From Acidimicrobiales bacterium (GTDB lineage: Bacteria > Actinomycetota > Acidimicrobiia > Acidimicrobiales > SZUA-35): a DNA stretch of 64,000 nt. Each line of letters opens with the position of its first letter. The stretch's first letter is position 1. A model generated the notes under the pieces. The model saw only the letters and a program-made list of their open reading frames with translations, had not been told where the DNA came from and did not search any database. The DNA lies in assembly GCA_020630195.1 (NCBI GenBank), contig JAHDBV010000003.1, positions 78,451 through 142,450 of the forward strand, in the 5' to 3' direction. A program made the position numbers and the translations under genes. Positions 17,150 to 26,169 of this stretch are shown here, piece after piece.

Positions 17150-17950
17150 TCAGCGGTTCTGGAAGTCGGGGCGACGCTTCTCGAGGAAGCTCGCCATGCC
17201 CTCCTGGGCGTCGTGGGTCTGGCTCGCCGAGGCCATCACCTCGAGGGCGTGGCGATAGGCCGACTCGAGATCGAGGTCGAGATGGGCGTAGAGCGTCTGC
17301 TTGCCGAGGCCCTTCGAGAAGCGTGAACCCCGGGTCGCCCGACCGAGCAGTTCGGCGGCCGCATCGTCGAGGGTGTCGGCGGGGACCACCCGATTGAGCA
17401 GGCCCCATTCGGCAGCGGTGTCGGCATCGATCGTGTCGCCGGTGAGGCTGAGTTCCATGGCCCGCTTGCGGCCGATGTTGCGGCTGATGCCGACCATGGG
17501 CGTGTGGCAGAACCAGCCGCCCTTGCCGCCGGGGGCGGCGAACCCCGCGCTGTCGGCCGCCACGGCGAGATCACACGACGACACGAGCTGGCAGCCCGCG
17601 GCCGTGGCGAGGCCGTGGACCCGGGCGAGCACCACCTGGGGCACCCGCTGGACGAGCAACATCAGCTCGGTGCAGGTGGCGAGCAGTTCCCGCATGAACC
17701 CGAGGTCGGCACCGGCCATGTCGGCGAAGTCGTGGCCGGCGGAGAACACGGGGCCGTTGCCGGCCACGATGATGCCGGTGGCGTCGCTCTCGGCGACCGC
17801 CTCGAACGCGACGATGAGTTCACGCATGTGGGCGAGCGACAGGGCGTTGCGCCGGTCGGGGCGGTTCATCGTGATCGTCACGTGGTCACCCGCCCGGGTG
17901 ACGAGCACGTGCTCGAGGTCGAGGCCGGCGAGATCGGTGCTGGTGCTCAC
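17150..17950 (-). CDS. Enoyl-CoA hydratase/isomerase family protein
   Basis: A 266-residue crotonase-fold enzyme. NRPDRRNAL near residue 32 and FSAGHDFADM form the first part of the CoA-binding site and oxyanion hole. ARVHGLATAAGCQLVSSCDLAVA is the central crotonase signature. The second glutamate of classical hydratases is not evident: the stretch reads FAAPGGKGGWFCHTP, so dehydratase, isomerase or hydrolase activity are all possible. The GTG at 17950 has GGGAGG eight bases upstream, so the in-frame codons above it are not used. Divergent from pgeF by 80 bases. Confidence 0.8.
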   Translation of the reverse strand: MSTSTDLAGLDLEHVLVTRAGDHVTITMNRPDRRNALSLAHMRELIVAFEAVAESDATGIIVAGNGPVFSAGHDFADMAGADLGFMRELLATCTELMLLVQRVPQVVLARVHGLATAAGCQLVSSCDLAVAADSAGFAAPGGKGGWFCHTPMVGISRNIGRKRAMELSLTGDTIDADTAAEWGLLNRVVPADTLDDAAAELLGRATRGSRFSKGLGKQTLYAHLDLDLESAYRHALEVMASASQTHDAQEGMASFLEKRRPDFQNR

Positions 17951-18018
17951 GAGTGCATCCTCCCATGACGGGGCGCCGAGCCGCCACGGCATGCCCCGAC
18001 CGGGCCGTCCGGCGTCGA

Positions 18019-18024
18019 TATCCT
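18019..18024 (+). promoter_or_regulatory. Leaderless -10 box of the pgeF-murL-murD2 operon
   Basis: TATCCT ends six bases before the GTG at 18031 and would drive all three overlapping genes. Confidence 0.5.
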
Positions 18025-18030
18025 CCCCCG

Positions 18031-18834
18031 GTGCCGTCCGCCGCCTCCACGACCCCCGTCGTGCGCCCCTCCGTCGATGGTCGAGGCGCCGAGGTGGTCT
18101 TCACCACCCGCCACGGCGGGGTCTCGAGCGGCGAGTTCGGTTCGCTCAACCTCGGCGCCCACGTCGGTGACGACCCCGCCGCCGTCACCGAGAACCGCCG
18201 TCGTGCCGTCGCGACGCTCGGGCTCGCCGGCAACCGGGGTGTGTTCGCCGAACAGGTGCACGGAACCCACGTGAGCGTGGTCGACGACACCCACGCCGGC
18301 GCCGGCATCACAGGCCCCGAGATCGCGGCCAGTGATGCACTCGTCACCGACTCGCCCGGGCTCGCCCTGGCGATGATGGTGGCCGACTGTGTGCCGGGTG
18401 TGCTGCTCGATCCCGACGCCGGCGTGCTCGGCGTGTTCCACGCCGGGTGGAAGGGCACCGTGCACGGTGTGGCCGCCGAGACCGTCGGCGCGATGGCCGC
18501 CCTCGGTGCCGAGCCGGAACGCATCGTCGGGGCCCTCGGTCCGCACATCACGGTCGACCGCTATCAGGTCGACGACGTCGTGGCCGGCCCGGTGCGCGTC
18601 GCCTTCGGTGCGGACACCGCCCTGCTCGTGCCCGACGGGCCCGGCCACCACCGCTTCGATCTCGCCGGGGCCAACCTCACCCATCTCGCCGACGCGGGGG
18701 TCGATCCCGCGGGCATCGAGGTGGTCGACGTCGGGACCGACGACGACCGTTTCTACTCGCACCGCCTGCGCCCACCGGTCGGACGGTTCGCGGTCATCGC
18801 CGCCCTCAGCACCCCGGGAGGCCCCCGTGGCTGA
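18031..18834 (+). CDS. pgeF: PgeF/YfiH-type peptidoglycan editing factor (laccase-domain protein)
   Basis: A 267-residue DUF152/CNF1-like protein. The metal/thiol site residues are present: EQVHGTH (His78), MMVADCVPG (Cys120) and FHAGWKG (His137). In E. coli the homologue YfiH removes L-serine from wrongly made UDP-MurNAc-L-Ser, so that only L-Ala enters the peptide stem; other family members act on purine nucleosides. Here it overlaps by eight bases with murL, followed by murD2, which strongly supports a cell-wall precursor role. The cytoplasm is the expected site of action. Confidence 0.85.
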   Translation: MPSAASTTPVVRPSVDGRGAEVVFTTRHGGVSSGEFGSLNLGAHVGDDPAAVTENRRRAVATLGLAGNRGVFAEQVHGTHVSVVDDTHAGAGITGPEIAASDALVTDSPGLALAMMVADCVPGVLLDPDAGVLGVFHAGWKGTVHGVAAETVGAMAALGAEPERIVGALGPHITVDRYQVDDVVAGPVRVAFGADTALLVPDGPGHHRFDLAGANLTHLADAGVDPAGIEVVDVGTDDDRFYSHRLRPPVGRFAVIAALSTPGGPRG

Positions 18835-20191
18835 CACCCCCACCCGGTCGAGCGGCACGTTCCGCTACGGCACGGCCACCGTCGATCGGGCCGCCCACGC
18901 CGTCGATCTGGGCTACGAGCACCATGCAGCCGACGGCACCGTCGAGACCTTCGTCGAGCGCGTCGCCTTCCCCGGCGGCGGTGACTGGGATGCGCCGGGT
19001 GTCGAGGCCGCGATCCGCCTGCTCCATCTCGTCGCGGCCGTGAGCTACCACAAGGCCTTCGCCACGGCCCGGATCGAGCTCGGCCAGTACCGCCTCGCGC
19101 CGTCGGAGCACACCTGGCTCACCGGCTTCTACCGGGACGGACTCGGCGAGTTCGCCTACGTCAACGATCTCGACCTGTCCGACCTCCACCTCGTCGCCGA
19201 CCTCGACGACGAACCGGGTCCGGCGCCGGTCCGCGACGGGGTCCGCAACCGTCCGCTGCTCCCGTTCGGTGGTGGTCTCGACTCGATCGTGTCGCTGTCC
19301 CTCCTGCCCGAGGACGCCGAGGTGTCGCTGTTCGTGGTCGGCCGGCCGGGCATGGCGTATGCCGCCATCGACAAGGCGGCCTCGGTGACCGACCTCCCGA
19401 TGGTGCGGGCGGAGCGATCGCTCGACCCGAAGGTGCTGCGCCCGACGAGCGAGACCGGCTACCTCAACGGCCACGTGCCGATCACCGGCGTCATCTCGGC
19501 GATCGGTGTCCTCGCGGCGGCGCTCGATCGCCGGGACGCGCTCGTCATGTCGAACGAGTGGTCGGCGTCGTCGGGCACCCTCGAGGTCGACGGGGTGATG
19601 GTGAACCATCAGTACTCGAAGTCGTGGGCGTTCGAGTCGGCGTTCAACGATCTCGTGCATCGCCGGGTGGCCGCCGACCTGCACTACTTCTCGATCCTGC
19701 GACCCCGCACCGAACTCTGGATCGCGGAGCGCTTCGCCGAGCTGGCCGAGTTCCATCCGGTGGTGCACTCGTGCAATCGGGCGTTCCACGCCGATCCGGC
19801 CCGACGACTCGATCACTGGTGCGGCGAGTGCCCCAAGTGCGCGTTCATCGATCTGATCCTCAGCCCCACGATGTCGCCCGATGCGCTCGGGTCGATCTTC
19901 TCCGTCGCCGGTGAGCCGCTGCGGAACCCCGAGGTGATCGAGGAGTTCCGCCGCCTGCTCGGGACCTCGCCGCTCGACAAGCCCTTCGAGTGTGTGGGCG
20001 ACGTGGCCGAGTGTCGTGCCGCCGTCCGTCTCGCCGCCGCCCGCCCCGATCGCGCCGACGACGCGGTGCTCCACCGGCTCGTGGCCGAGCTGCCTCCGGC
20101 CGACCCGGACGAGGAGCCGGCACGGTTGATGGCGCCGCTCGGACCCGATCTCGTGCCCGAGGGGTACCGCCGTGGCGCTCGGCTGGACTGA
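18827..20191 (+). CDS. murL: MurL: UDP-MurNAc-L-Ala-L-Glu epimerase
   Basis: A 454-residue protein that I identify as MurL. In Xanthomonas oryzae this enzyme uses ATP to invert the terminal L-glutamate of UDP-MurNAc-L-Ala-L-Glu to the D form, bypassing glutamate racemase. Seen here: LLPFGGGLDSIVSL (residues 146-153 carry the PP-loop-like GGG-x-DS) and a conserved tail with CNRAF and CGECPKC (332-338). GGGAGG five bases before the GTG at 18827 fixes the start, eight bases inside pgeF. It overlaps murD2 by 20 bases. An unrelated ATP-dependent enzyme is unlikely given the partner gene. Confidence 0.85.
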   Translation: MADTPTRSSGTFRYGTATVDRAAHAVDLGYEHHAADGTVETFVERVAFPGGGDWDAPGVEAAIRLLHLVAAVSYHKAFATARIELGQYRLAPSEHTWLTGFYRDGLGEFAYVNDLDLSDLHLVADLDDEPGPAPVRDGVRNRPLLPFGGGLDSIVSLSLLPEDAEVSLFVVGRPGMAYAAIDKAASVTDLPMVRAERSLDPKVLRPTSETGYLNGHVPITGVISAIGVLAAALDRRDALVMSNEWSASSGTLEVDGVMVNHQYSKSWAFESAFNDLVHRRVAADLHYFSILRPRTELWIAERFAELAEFHPVVHSCNRAFHADPARRLDHWCGECPKCAFIDLILSPTMSPDALGSIFSVAGEPLRNPEVIEEFRRLLGTSPLDKPFECVGDVAECRAAVRLAAARPDRADDAVLHRLVAELPPADPDEEPARLMAPLGPDLVPEGYRRGARLD

Positions 20192-21512
20192 TCTCCCGGG
20201 ACGGCGCGTCGGCATCTGGGGCCTCGGCGTCGAGGGCCGTGCGGCCCTGCGGCGCCTCGCCGACGACGGCCTCCGCCCGACCGTCATCGTCGACGGTGCT
20301 CCTCCCGCCGAGCTCGGTGCTCCCGACGGTGGCGCCCCGGTGGTCGCCCAGGACGCGGGCGGACTCGAACGGCTGGCCGCCTGCGACGTCGTGATCGCCT
20401 CCCCGGGCATCTCCCGCCACGGCGCCCCGATGGCCGAGGTGGCGGCCGGCGGCGCGGTCGTCGTCGGTGGGCTCGGGTTGTGGTTCGCCGACACCGACCC
20501 CGATCGGGTCATCGCGGTCACGGGCACCAAGGGCAAGTCGACGACCGCCCTCGTACTCGGCCACCTGCTCGCCGGTCTCGGCGAACAGGTGCGGGTCGGC
20601 GGCAACGTCGGTGTCTGCCCCTTCGACCCCGAGCACGCCGATCGCTCGGCCCGCTGGGTCATCGAGGTGTCGAGCTATCAGGCCACGTCGATCCGGCACG
20701 GTGCGGGTGTCGTGGTCGTGACGAGCCTGGCCCCCGATCACCTGCCGTGGCACGCCGACGACGTCGAGACGTACTACGCCGACAAGCTCTCGCTCGCTTC
20801 CCACGACGGCACCGGCGCGGTGCTCGTCAACGGTGACTCGGCACTGCTCACCGCCCGGCCCGAGCTCTCCGGTGCGATCCCGGTCGGGCTCGCCGACGAG
20901 CACGCGGCCGATGCCGCCTGGCTCGACGCACTCGGGCTCCTCGGCAGCCACAACCGCCGGAACGCGCTCCTCGCCCGGGCCGCCATCGTGGCCGCCGGCG
21001 TCGACGCCGATCCGGCCCGCCTCGTCGAGGCCGCCGCCGGATTCGAACCACCGGAGGCCCGCCTCACCGCGGTCGCCACGGTGGCCGGGGTCACGTTCGT
21101 CGACGACGGGCTCTCCACCAATGTGTTGCCGGCGCTCGCCGCGGTCGAGGCGTTCGCCGACCGGGCGGTCGCGCTCGTCGTCGGTGGGCAGGACCGGGGC
21201 GTCGACTACGGACCGCTCGCCGCCGGCCTCACCGACCATCCGATGTGCACCCTCGTGGTGGTCGACTCCGAGACCGCCGATCGCATGGCCGACGCGGCGG
21301 CCCACCACGGGGTGGCATCGATCCGGGTGCCCGACCTCGAGGCGGCGGTCGCCGCCGGTGCGTCCGCCGTCGGCGACGGTGGTGTCGTGGTGTTGTCACC
21401 GGCGGCACCGAGCTTCGATCGCTTCCGCGACTACCGACACCGTTCGGAGGTGTTCGCCGGGGCCGTGGCGCGCCACGCCGACGCTCAGCCCCGCGGGACC
21501 AGCGCCAGCTGA
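20172..21512 (+). CDS. murD2: MurD2: UDP-MurNAc-L-Ala L-glutamate ligase (MurD family)
   Basis: A 446-residue Mur ligase. It shows GTKGKST (118-124) for ATP, VSSYQ (167-170), DHLPWH (189-194), the lysine that is normally carbamylated in YYADK (205), GSHNRRN and, where ordinary MurD has NDSKATN, the divergent DDGLSTN. Ordinary MurD adds D-Glu; the MurD2 group paired with MurL adds L-Glu. Position directly after murL with a 20-base overlap supports the MurD2 reading, but I cannot exclude D-Glu use from sequence alone. The GTG start lies inside murL. It ends convergently, overlapping the thioesterase by 28 bases. Confidence 0.85.
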   Translation: MALGWTDLPGRRVGIWGLGVEGRAALRRLADDGLRPTVIVDGAPPAELGAPDGGAPVVAQDAGGLERLAACDVVIASPGISRHGAPMAEVAAGGAVVVGGLGLWFADTDPDRVIAVTGTKGKSTTALVLGHLLAGLGEQVRVGGNVGVCPFDPEHADRSARWVIEVSSYQATSIRHGAGVVVVTSLAPDHLPWHADDVETYYADKLSLASHDGTGAVLVNGDSALLTARPELSGAIPVGLADEHAADAAWLDALGLLGSHNRRNALLARAAIVAAGVDADPARLVEAAAGFEPPEARLTAVATVAGVTFVDDGLSTNVLPALAAVEAFADRAVALVVGGQDRGVDYGPLAAGLTDHPMCTLVVVDSETADRMADAAAHHGVASIRVPDLEAAVAAGASAVGDGGVVVLSPAAPSFDRFRDYRHRSEVFAGAVARHADAQPRGTSAS

Positions 21513-22291
21513 CGCGACTGGGCCACGAGGCGCCCCTCGCCGTCCCAGATCACGCCGTCCTCCTCGAGGAACCCGCCGGTGATGAACCGGCTCGTGAACC
21601 CGGCCCGGAGTGGGCCCGGTGCGGGGCGGCGACGGACGTGGCTCGTCAACTCGACCGTGGGCACCCATCCGACGGGGGCGTCGACGTTGAAGATCGTGGG
21701 TGGCAGGGCGTCGGTGGCGAACACGAGGCCGATGCCGTCGATCACCTCACCGTCGGCGAAGGCGAACCAGCCCCGGGTACGGGCGTGGCCGCTCTTGCGG
21801 CCTTCGGCGAACCCGGCGTCGTCGGGGTGGAGGCGTACGTCGAGTCGTTCGAACAGGGCGGGACCACCACCGGGTCCACCCGGGTTGGTGCGGGCGGGGA
21901 GTTCGTCGAACGGTGGCATCGGGGTCGGTTCGTCGTCGACGAGGAGGTCGGTCGCGCCGCCGATCTCGTCGAGATCGCCGGCGGCCATCAGCACCTGGAC
22001 GATCGTGCGGCCCTCGGCGTCGGTCATCGTCACCGACCCGGATGCGAACCGTCGTCCCTCCTTGTGCACCACGATGGCGAGCTCGACCGGGCCGTCACGC
22101 CCCGGGGCGAGGTAGTGGGTGGTCGTCGTGATCGGATCGGGGCGACCGGTGTGCTCGGTGAAGGCCCGTGCGGCCAGGGCGGCGAGATAGCCACCGTTGG
22201 CGTTGCCGCCGATGTCCCACCCGGGACGGATCTCGGCGGCCCATCGGTCGTCGGCCACCCGGGTGACCGCGGTGTCTTCTCGGAACGACAT
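21485..22291 (-). CDS. Acyl-CoA thioesterase (TesB-like, tandem hot-dog)
   Basis: A 268-residue protein with two hot-dog halves. The first has WDIGGNANGGYLAALAARA and THYLAPG, the second WVPTVELTSHVRRRP and TSRFITGGFLEEDG. This matches the TesB/4HBT_3 group that hydrolyses acyl-CoA thioesters. I use the ATG at 22291 (MSFREDTAV), preceded by GGGGAGG at eight bases. The physiological acyl group is unknown. Confidence 0.8.
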   Translation of the reverse strand: MSFREDTAVTRVADDRWAAEIRPGWDIGGNANGGYLAALAARAFTEHTGRPDPITTTTHYLAPGRDGPVELAIVVHKEGRRFASGSVTMTDAEGRTIVQVLMAAGDLDEIGGATDLLVDDEPTPMPPFDELPARTNPGGPGGGPALFERLDVRLHPDDAGFAEGRKSGHARTRGWFAFADGEVIDGIGLVFATDALPPTIFNVDAPVGWVPTVELTSHVRRRPAPGPLRAGFTSRFITGGFLEEDGVIWDGEGRLVAQSRQLALVPRG

Positions 22292-22360
22292 GGTCGCAGC
22301 CTCCCCGATCCGGCCGCCGAGCACACATCCGCACCACGGGGTGTGACGAAGGTCGCCCGG

Positions 22361-22366
22361 TAGTGT
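22361..22366 (+). promoter_or_regulatory. Leaderless -10 box of the unknown gene at 22374
   Basis: TAGTGT ends seven bases before the ATG. Confidence 0.55.
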
Positions 22367-22373
22367 CGGAACC

Positions 22374-23471
22374 ATGTGGACGCTGGAGGCGGCAGGTCCG
22401 GACGATCTCGATCACGTGCTCGTGGCGGTCGTGGCGACGGCGAACACCGGTGGTGGGTCGTTGCACGTCGAGGGTGGGGCCGACCTGTTGCCGCTGCTCG
22501 TCGAGCAGCTCGGCACGATCGCCGACCCGGACCGGGTCGATGCCAACCTCCGCCGGGTCGGCACGCACCTCCACGTGCAGGTCGCTCCGGCCGGTCGGCC
22601 GCCCTTCGTGCTGGCCCGCGCGTGTGAGGAGTTCGCCGAACACGCCGTCGTGGTCCGCGACGGCGACGACGTCGTGCCCGCCGGGCGGGCGCAGCACATC
22701 GCCTGGATCGACGAGGCCGTCCGGGCGGAACGTCAGCGGTGGCGCAGTCGTCTGGCGCTCGTGTCCGGCCTCCCCGAGGGTGCCGAGCTGACGGTCACGG
22801 TCGGTGACGGGCCGGGGCAGGACGAGCCGTCGTTGGCACTCGCCCAGGGCCTCCGCCGCTTCCGTTCCGATCGGGACGATCTCATCTCGAGCCGCGATCT
22901 GCTCGTGATCTTCCTCGCCCGGGAAGCGCTCACCATCGACGACGAAGCCGAGCAGCTGCTGTTGCGTTCGGCCCTGCGGCGCCGGGTCACCCTCTGGCAC
23001 TGGCTCGCCGAGTTCGAGCCGGAGCCGACCCAGGTGGCGGCCCTGCTGCACGAGGCCATCACCGGTCGGGATCGGGACAAGACCGACGCCGGCCGGGCGA
23101 TCGTCGACGTCTCGGCGTTGCTGCTCGACGGCGACACCCACGCCGAACTGGTCGAGGCCCTCGGGTCGTCGGGCTACAAGCACTTCTCCGAGGCGGCGAC
23201 CGAGGGTGCCGATCCCGCCGTCATCCAGCTCCGGCTGCGGTCGGTGCTCGCCACCACGATCGCGGGGGAGGAGCTGCGCTGGCGCTCCAACGGTGAGCTG
23301 CGCCGACGCTCCGCCATCGCGGCGACCGAGCTGCTCGCCGAACCACGCCGGCGGTCGGTGAGTCGCCTGCTCGATCGGCTGGGTCTGGAGCGCTTCGCCC
23401 GCTCGTCGTCGGGTGTGCGGCTGCGCGCCGAGGACGACCGACTCGCGCTCGACTGGCCGGGCAAGGTCTGA
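22374..23471 (+). CDS. Conserved-looking protein of unknown function
   Basis: A 365-residue soluble protein that I do not recognise. It is rich in charged helices, has no signal peptide and no membrane segment. The N-terminal half looks alpha/beta (WTLEAAGPDDLDHVLVAVVA, then ADLLPLLVEQLGTIADP). The C-terminal half is helical and arginine-rich (RWRSNGELRRRSAIAATELL), ending in a short strand pair, which could suit nucleic-acid contact. Codon use matches its neighbours and the leaderless promoter is clear, so it is a real gene. Confidence 0.7.
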   Translation: MWTLEAAGPDDLDHVLVAVVATANTGGGSLHVEGGADLLPLLVEQLGTIADPDRVDANLRRVGTHLHVQVAPAGRPPFVLARACEEFAEHAVVVRDGDDVVPAGRAQHIAWIDEAVRAERQRWRSRLALVSGLPEGAELTVTVGDGPGQDEPSLALAQGLRRFRSDRDDLISSRDLLVIFLAREALTIDDEAEQLLLRSALRRRVTLWHWLAEFEPEPTQVAALLHEAITGRDRDKTDAGRAIVDVSALLLDGDTHAELVEALGSSGYKHFSEAATEGADPAVIQLRLRSVLATTIAGEELRWRSNGELRRRSAIAATELLAEPRRRSVSRLLDRLGLERFARSSSGVRLRAEDDRLALDWPGKV

Positions 23472-23490
23472 CCCGCACCGGCGTCGGCGG

Positions 23491-25008
23491 TCAGACCGAG
23501 CGGTCCCGCAGCGCCTTCTTCGTCACCTTGCCCATCGCATTGCGGGGCAGTGCGTCGATCACGTGCACCGACTTCGGGTGCTTGAACCTGGCGAGATGCT
23601 CCCGGCACGCCTCGTCGATCGCTGCGTGGGGCACGGCCTCGACACCGTCGAGCACGACATAGGCGGTGACCGCCTCGCCGAACGACGGATCGGCGACCCC
23701 GATCACGGCCGATTCGGCGATGCCGTCGACGGCATCCAGCACGAGCTCGATCTCCTTCGGGTACACGTTCTCGCCGCCGGAGATGATCATGTCCGACCCC
23801 CGACCCCGCAGACGGAGCCGGCCGTCGTCGTCGAGCCCGCCGATGTCACCGGTGCGGAACCAGCCGTCGTCGGTGAACGCCTCGGCCGTGGCGTCGGCAC
23901 GCCGCCAGTAGCCCGACAGGAGGTGCGGCCCGGCGACCTCCACCTCACCCGTCTCGCCACCACCGGCGATGCGGACGCTGGCGTGGGGGAGGGGGTAGCC
24001 GACGGAGCCGGGCACCCGTTCGCCGTCGAGCGGGTTCGACGTGATGATGCCGGCCTCGGACATGCCGTAGCGCTCCACCGGTCGGTGCCCCGTGCGGGAC
24101 TCGATCTCGGCGAAGACCAGCTCGGACAGCGGAGCCGAGCCCGACGTCACGAGGCGGAGATGTCGGGCGTCGTCGCCGAAGCCGGGGTCGTCGAGCAGCC
24201 GCCGCCAGATGGCCGGCACCGCCATGAAGACCGTGGAGTCGGCGAGGGCGCCACGCACGCCCTCGACCGTGAACCGTGGCAGCAGGAGCGTACGGGCCCC
24301 GGCGAGCAGCGCGGTGTGGAGCGCCACGAACAGGCCGTGCACGTGGAACAGCGGCAGGCAGTGCAGGGTGACGTCGTCGGGGCCGAGCCCCCAGACCTCG
24401 ACGAGGGCGCGCCCGTTCGCGAGCAGGCCGCCATGGGTGTTCATCGCCCCCTTCGGTCGACCCGTCGTGCCCGAGGTGTACACGAGGGCGGCGAGGTCGT
24501 CGTCGGCCCGCTCCACCGGATCGAGCCGCCCCGGATCGGCGAGGGCGTCGGCCCGCTCGGCCAGGGTGCCGTCGCCGGATGCGTCGAGCGAGGCCACGCC
24601 GAGCGATTCCACCGCATCGACCCCGAAGCGGGCCGCGAGCTCCCGAGCCGTGCCGAGCCGCTCCGGGCTGACCACGAACACCGTCGGCTGGGCATCACCG
24701 AGGTAGTGCTCGAGCTCGGTGTCGGTGAAGGCGGGGTTGAGCGGCACCGTCACCGCCCCGATCCCGAGGATCCCGAGATGGAGGGCGACCGCGTCGGGCG
24801 AGGTACCCACCTGGACGGCCACGCGATCGCCCGGCGTCACGCCGAGTGCGGCCAGTGACGCGGCGAAGCGGCCGGCTCGTGTGACGAGCTCGGCCGCTTC
24901 GAGTGCCGTTCCCCCCGGCGTCTCCAGGATCGGTGCGGGCCGATCGGTGATGCCGAGGATGAGTTGTCGGGCCACGTTCACGATGACCGAGTCTGCCTGA
25001 CCGGACAC
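23491..25008 (-). CDS. Malonyl-CoA synthetase-like acyl-CoA ligase (AMP-forming)
   Basis: A 505-residue adenylating enzyme that makes acyl-CoA from a free acid, ATP and CoA. The P-loop-like YTSGTTGRPKGA, the YGMSEAGI motif, TGDIG and the C-terminal NAMGKVTKKAL lysine are intact. LPLFHVHGLFVALHTALLAGA is characteristic of the MatB/ACSF3 branch that activates malonate or methylmalonate, so malonyl-CoA formation is likely but not proven. The GTG at 25008 is the longest start; in-frame GTGs a few codons later are possible. Confidence 0.8.
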   Translation of the reverse strand: MSGQADSVIVNVARQLILGITDRPAPILETPGGTALEAAELVTRAGRFAASLAALGVTPGDRVAVQVGTSPDAVALHLGILGIGAVTVPLNPAFTDTELEHYLGDAQPTVFVVSPERLGTARELAARFGVDAVESLGVASLDASGDGTLAERADALADPGRLDPVERADDDLAALVYTSGTTGRPKGAMNTHGGLLANGRALVEVWGLGPDDVTLHCLPLFHVHGLFVALHTALLAGARTLLLPRFTVEGVRGALADSTVFMAVPAIWRRLLDDPGFGDDARHLRLVTSGSAPLSELVFAEIESRTGHRPVERYGMSEAGIITSNPLDGERVPGSVGYPLPHASVRIAGGGETGEVEVAGPHLLSGYWRRADATAEAFTDDGWFRTGDIGGLDDDGRLRLRGRGSDMIISGGENVYPKEIELVLDAVDGIAESAVIGVADPSFGEAVTAYVVLDGVEAVPHAAIDEACREHLARFKHPKSVHVIDALPRNAMGKVTKKALRDRSV

Positions 25009-25082
25009 CCAGACCGAAATGGTCCTCGTGACGAGCCCTCGCTCACCGCTACGGGTTGGCGGCGAGGCGTCTCACCGAGCGC

Positions 25083-26000
25083 TCAGGCGTGGCGCTTCGA
25101 GGTCCGGATCAGACCCCGACCGGCGGCCATGAGCACCGAGCCGATGCCGGCGAAGACGAGGGTCTCCGAGCCGGTCTCGGGGAGCTCCTGGCGGGTCTGG
25201 GTCGAGCCCTGGACCACGGTCTCGGTCGCCGGGGCGGCCGGGGTGGCGGGGGCCGCAGCCGGCTCGGTCTTGGTGGTCGTGGTGTCGGTCTTGGGCTCGG
25301 CGGCCGGGGCGGCGGCCGGAGCTTCCTCCGCCGGGGCCGGGGCGGCCGGCTGGGTGTCGGGGGTGACCTCGGGAGTGGTCTGCGGCGTGGTGTCGACACC
25401 GGCGCCGGCGTCGGTCTCGGGGACCTCGCTGGTCTCGGTCTCGGTCTCGGTCTCGACCTCGGCCTCGGTGGTGGTCGTGGTGGGCTCCGGCTCGGGGGCC
25501 GGGGTCCAGCAGAGGTTGGCCGAACCGACGATGAAGGAGTTGGCGGTGTGGGGGTCGCCACCACCGTGGTGGGCCCGGATGGCGGCGGCGGCCGACGGCA
25601 GGGTGACGGAGCCGAGGCTGCCGCTCCACGAGGCGGAGTCGGTGTCGTCGGCGAGGTCGGGGGAGGCCCACGAGTTGGCGATCACGTTGCCGCCGGCGTC
25701 GAGGAACTGGACGACGAACTTCTCACCCGGCTGGGCGAAGCCGATCGCACGGTCGGCGTGGGAGTCGGAGTGGCTGGCGGACACCGAGACGGTGGCACCG
25801 GCGGGGATCGACACCGACGTCGACGGGCCGATGACCCGGACACCGTTGGCGAGCTGCACGCCACCGAGGCTGTGCGAGCTGCAGGTGGACTCGGCCCCGG
25901 CGGCGGCCGGGAGCATCAGGACACCGGCGAGAGCGGCGGTGCCGGTGACGGCGGCCAGGGTGCGGGTCGAGAGGCGCTTGGAGGAAATGTTCTTGTTCAT
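25083..26000 (-). CDS. LPxTG cell-wall-anchored surface protein
   Basis: A 305-residue secreted protein. Signal peptide about residues 1-36 (basic start, then LAAVTGTAALAGVLMLPAAAGA). A beta-rich domain of about 130 residues with two or more cysteines follows. Next comes an acidic Thr/Glu/Pro/Ala stalk of about 100 residues containing an ETETETET tract. The C-terminus is a textbook sorting signal: LPETG, a hydrophobic helix and a basic tail (RTSKRHA). A sortase should cut LPET-G and link it to peptidoglycan; no sortase gene lies in this window. The ATG at 26000 has GGAG ten bases upstream. Confidence 0.85.
   Translation of the reverse strand: MNKNISSKRLSTRTLAAVTGTAALAGVLMLPAAAGAESTCSSHSLGGVQLANGVRVIGPSTSVSIPAGATVSVSASHSDSHADRAIGFAQPGEKFVVQFLDAGGNVIANSWASPDLADDTDSASWSGSLGSVTLPSAAAAIRAHHGGGDPHTANSFIVGSANLCWTPAPEPEPTTTTTEAEVETETETETSEVPETDAGAGVDTTPQTTPEVTPDTQPAAPAPAEEAPAAAPAAEPKTDTTTTKTEPAAAPATPAAPATETVVQGSTQTRQELPETGSETLVFAGIGSVLMAAGRGLIRTSKRHA
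25431..25454. repeat. Short tandem repeat (6-base unit, four copies)
   Basis: Four perfect copies of GGTCTC on the plus strand, coding for the Glu-Thr dipeptide run in the stalk of the surface protein. Copy number may vary between strains by slippage. Confidence 0.8.
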
Positions 26001-26169
26001 TTTGGAGAGGCTCCGTTGTTGTCCGGTGCCCTCCACATCACGTCGCTGGACACCACGATGGCAGGCCCCCACGGAGCGTCACGAGGGGAAGGATCCCCGA
26101 CCTTGATGGGTGGTCGTGCTCGGGACCTCCGTCACTCACGCCCCGGGTGTGCGTGCCGACGGGAGGCGC

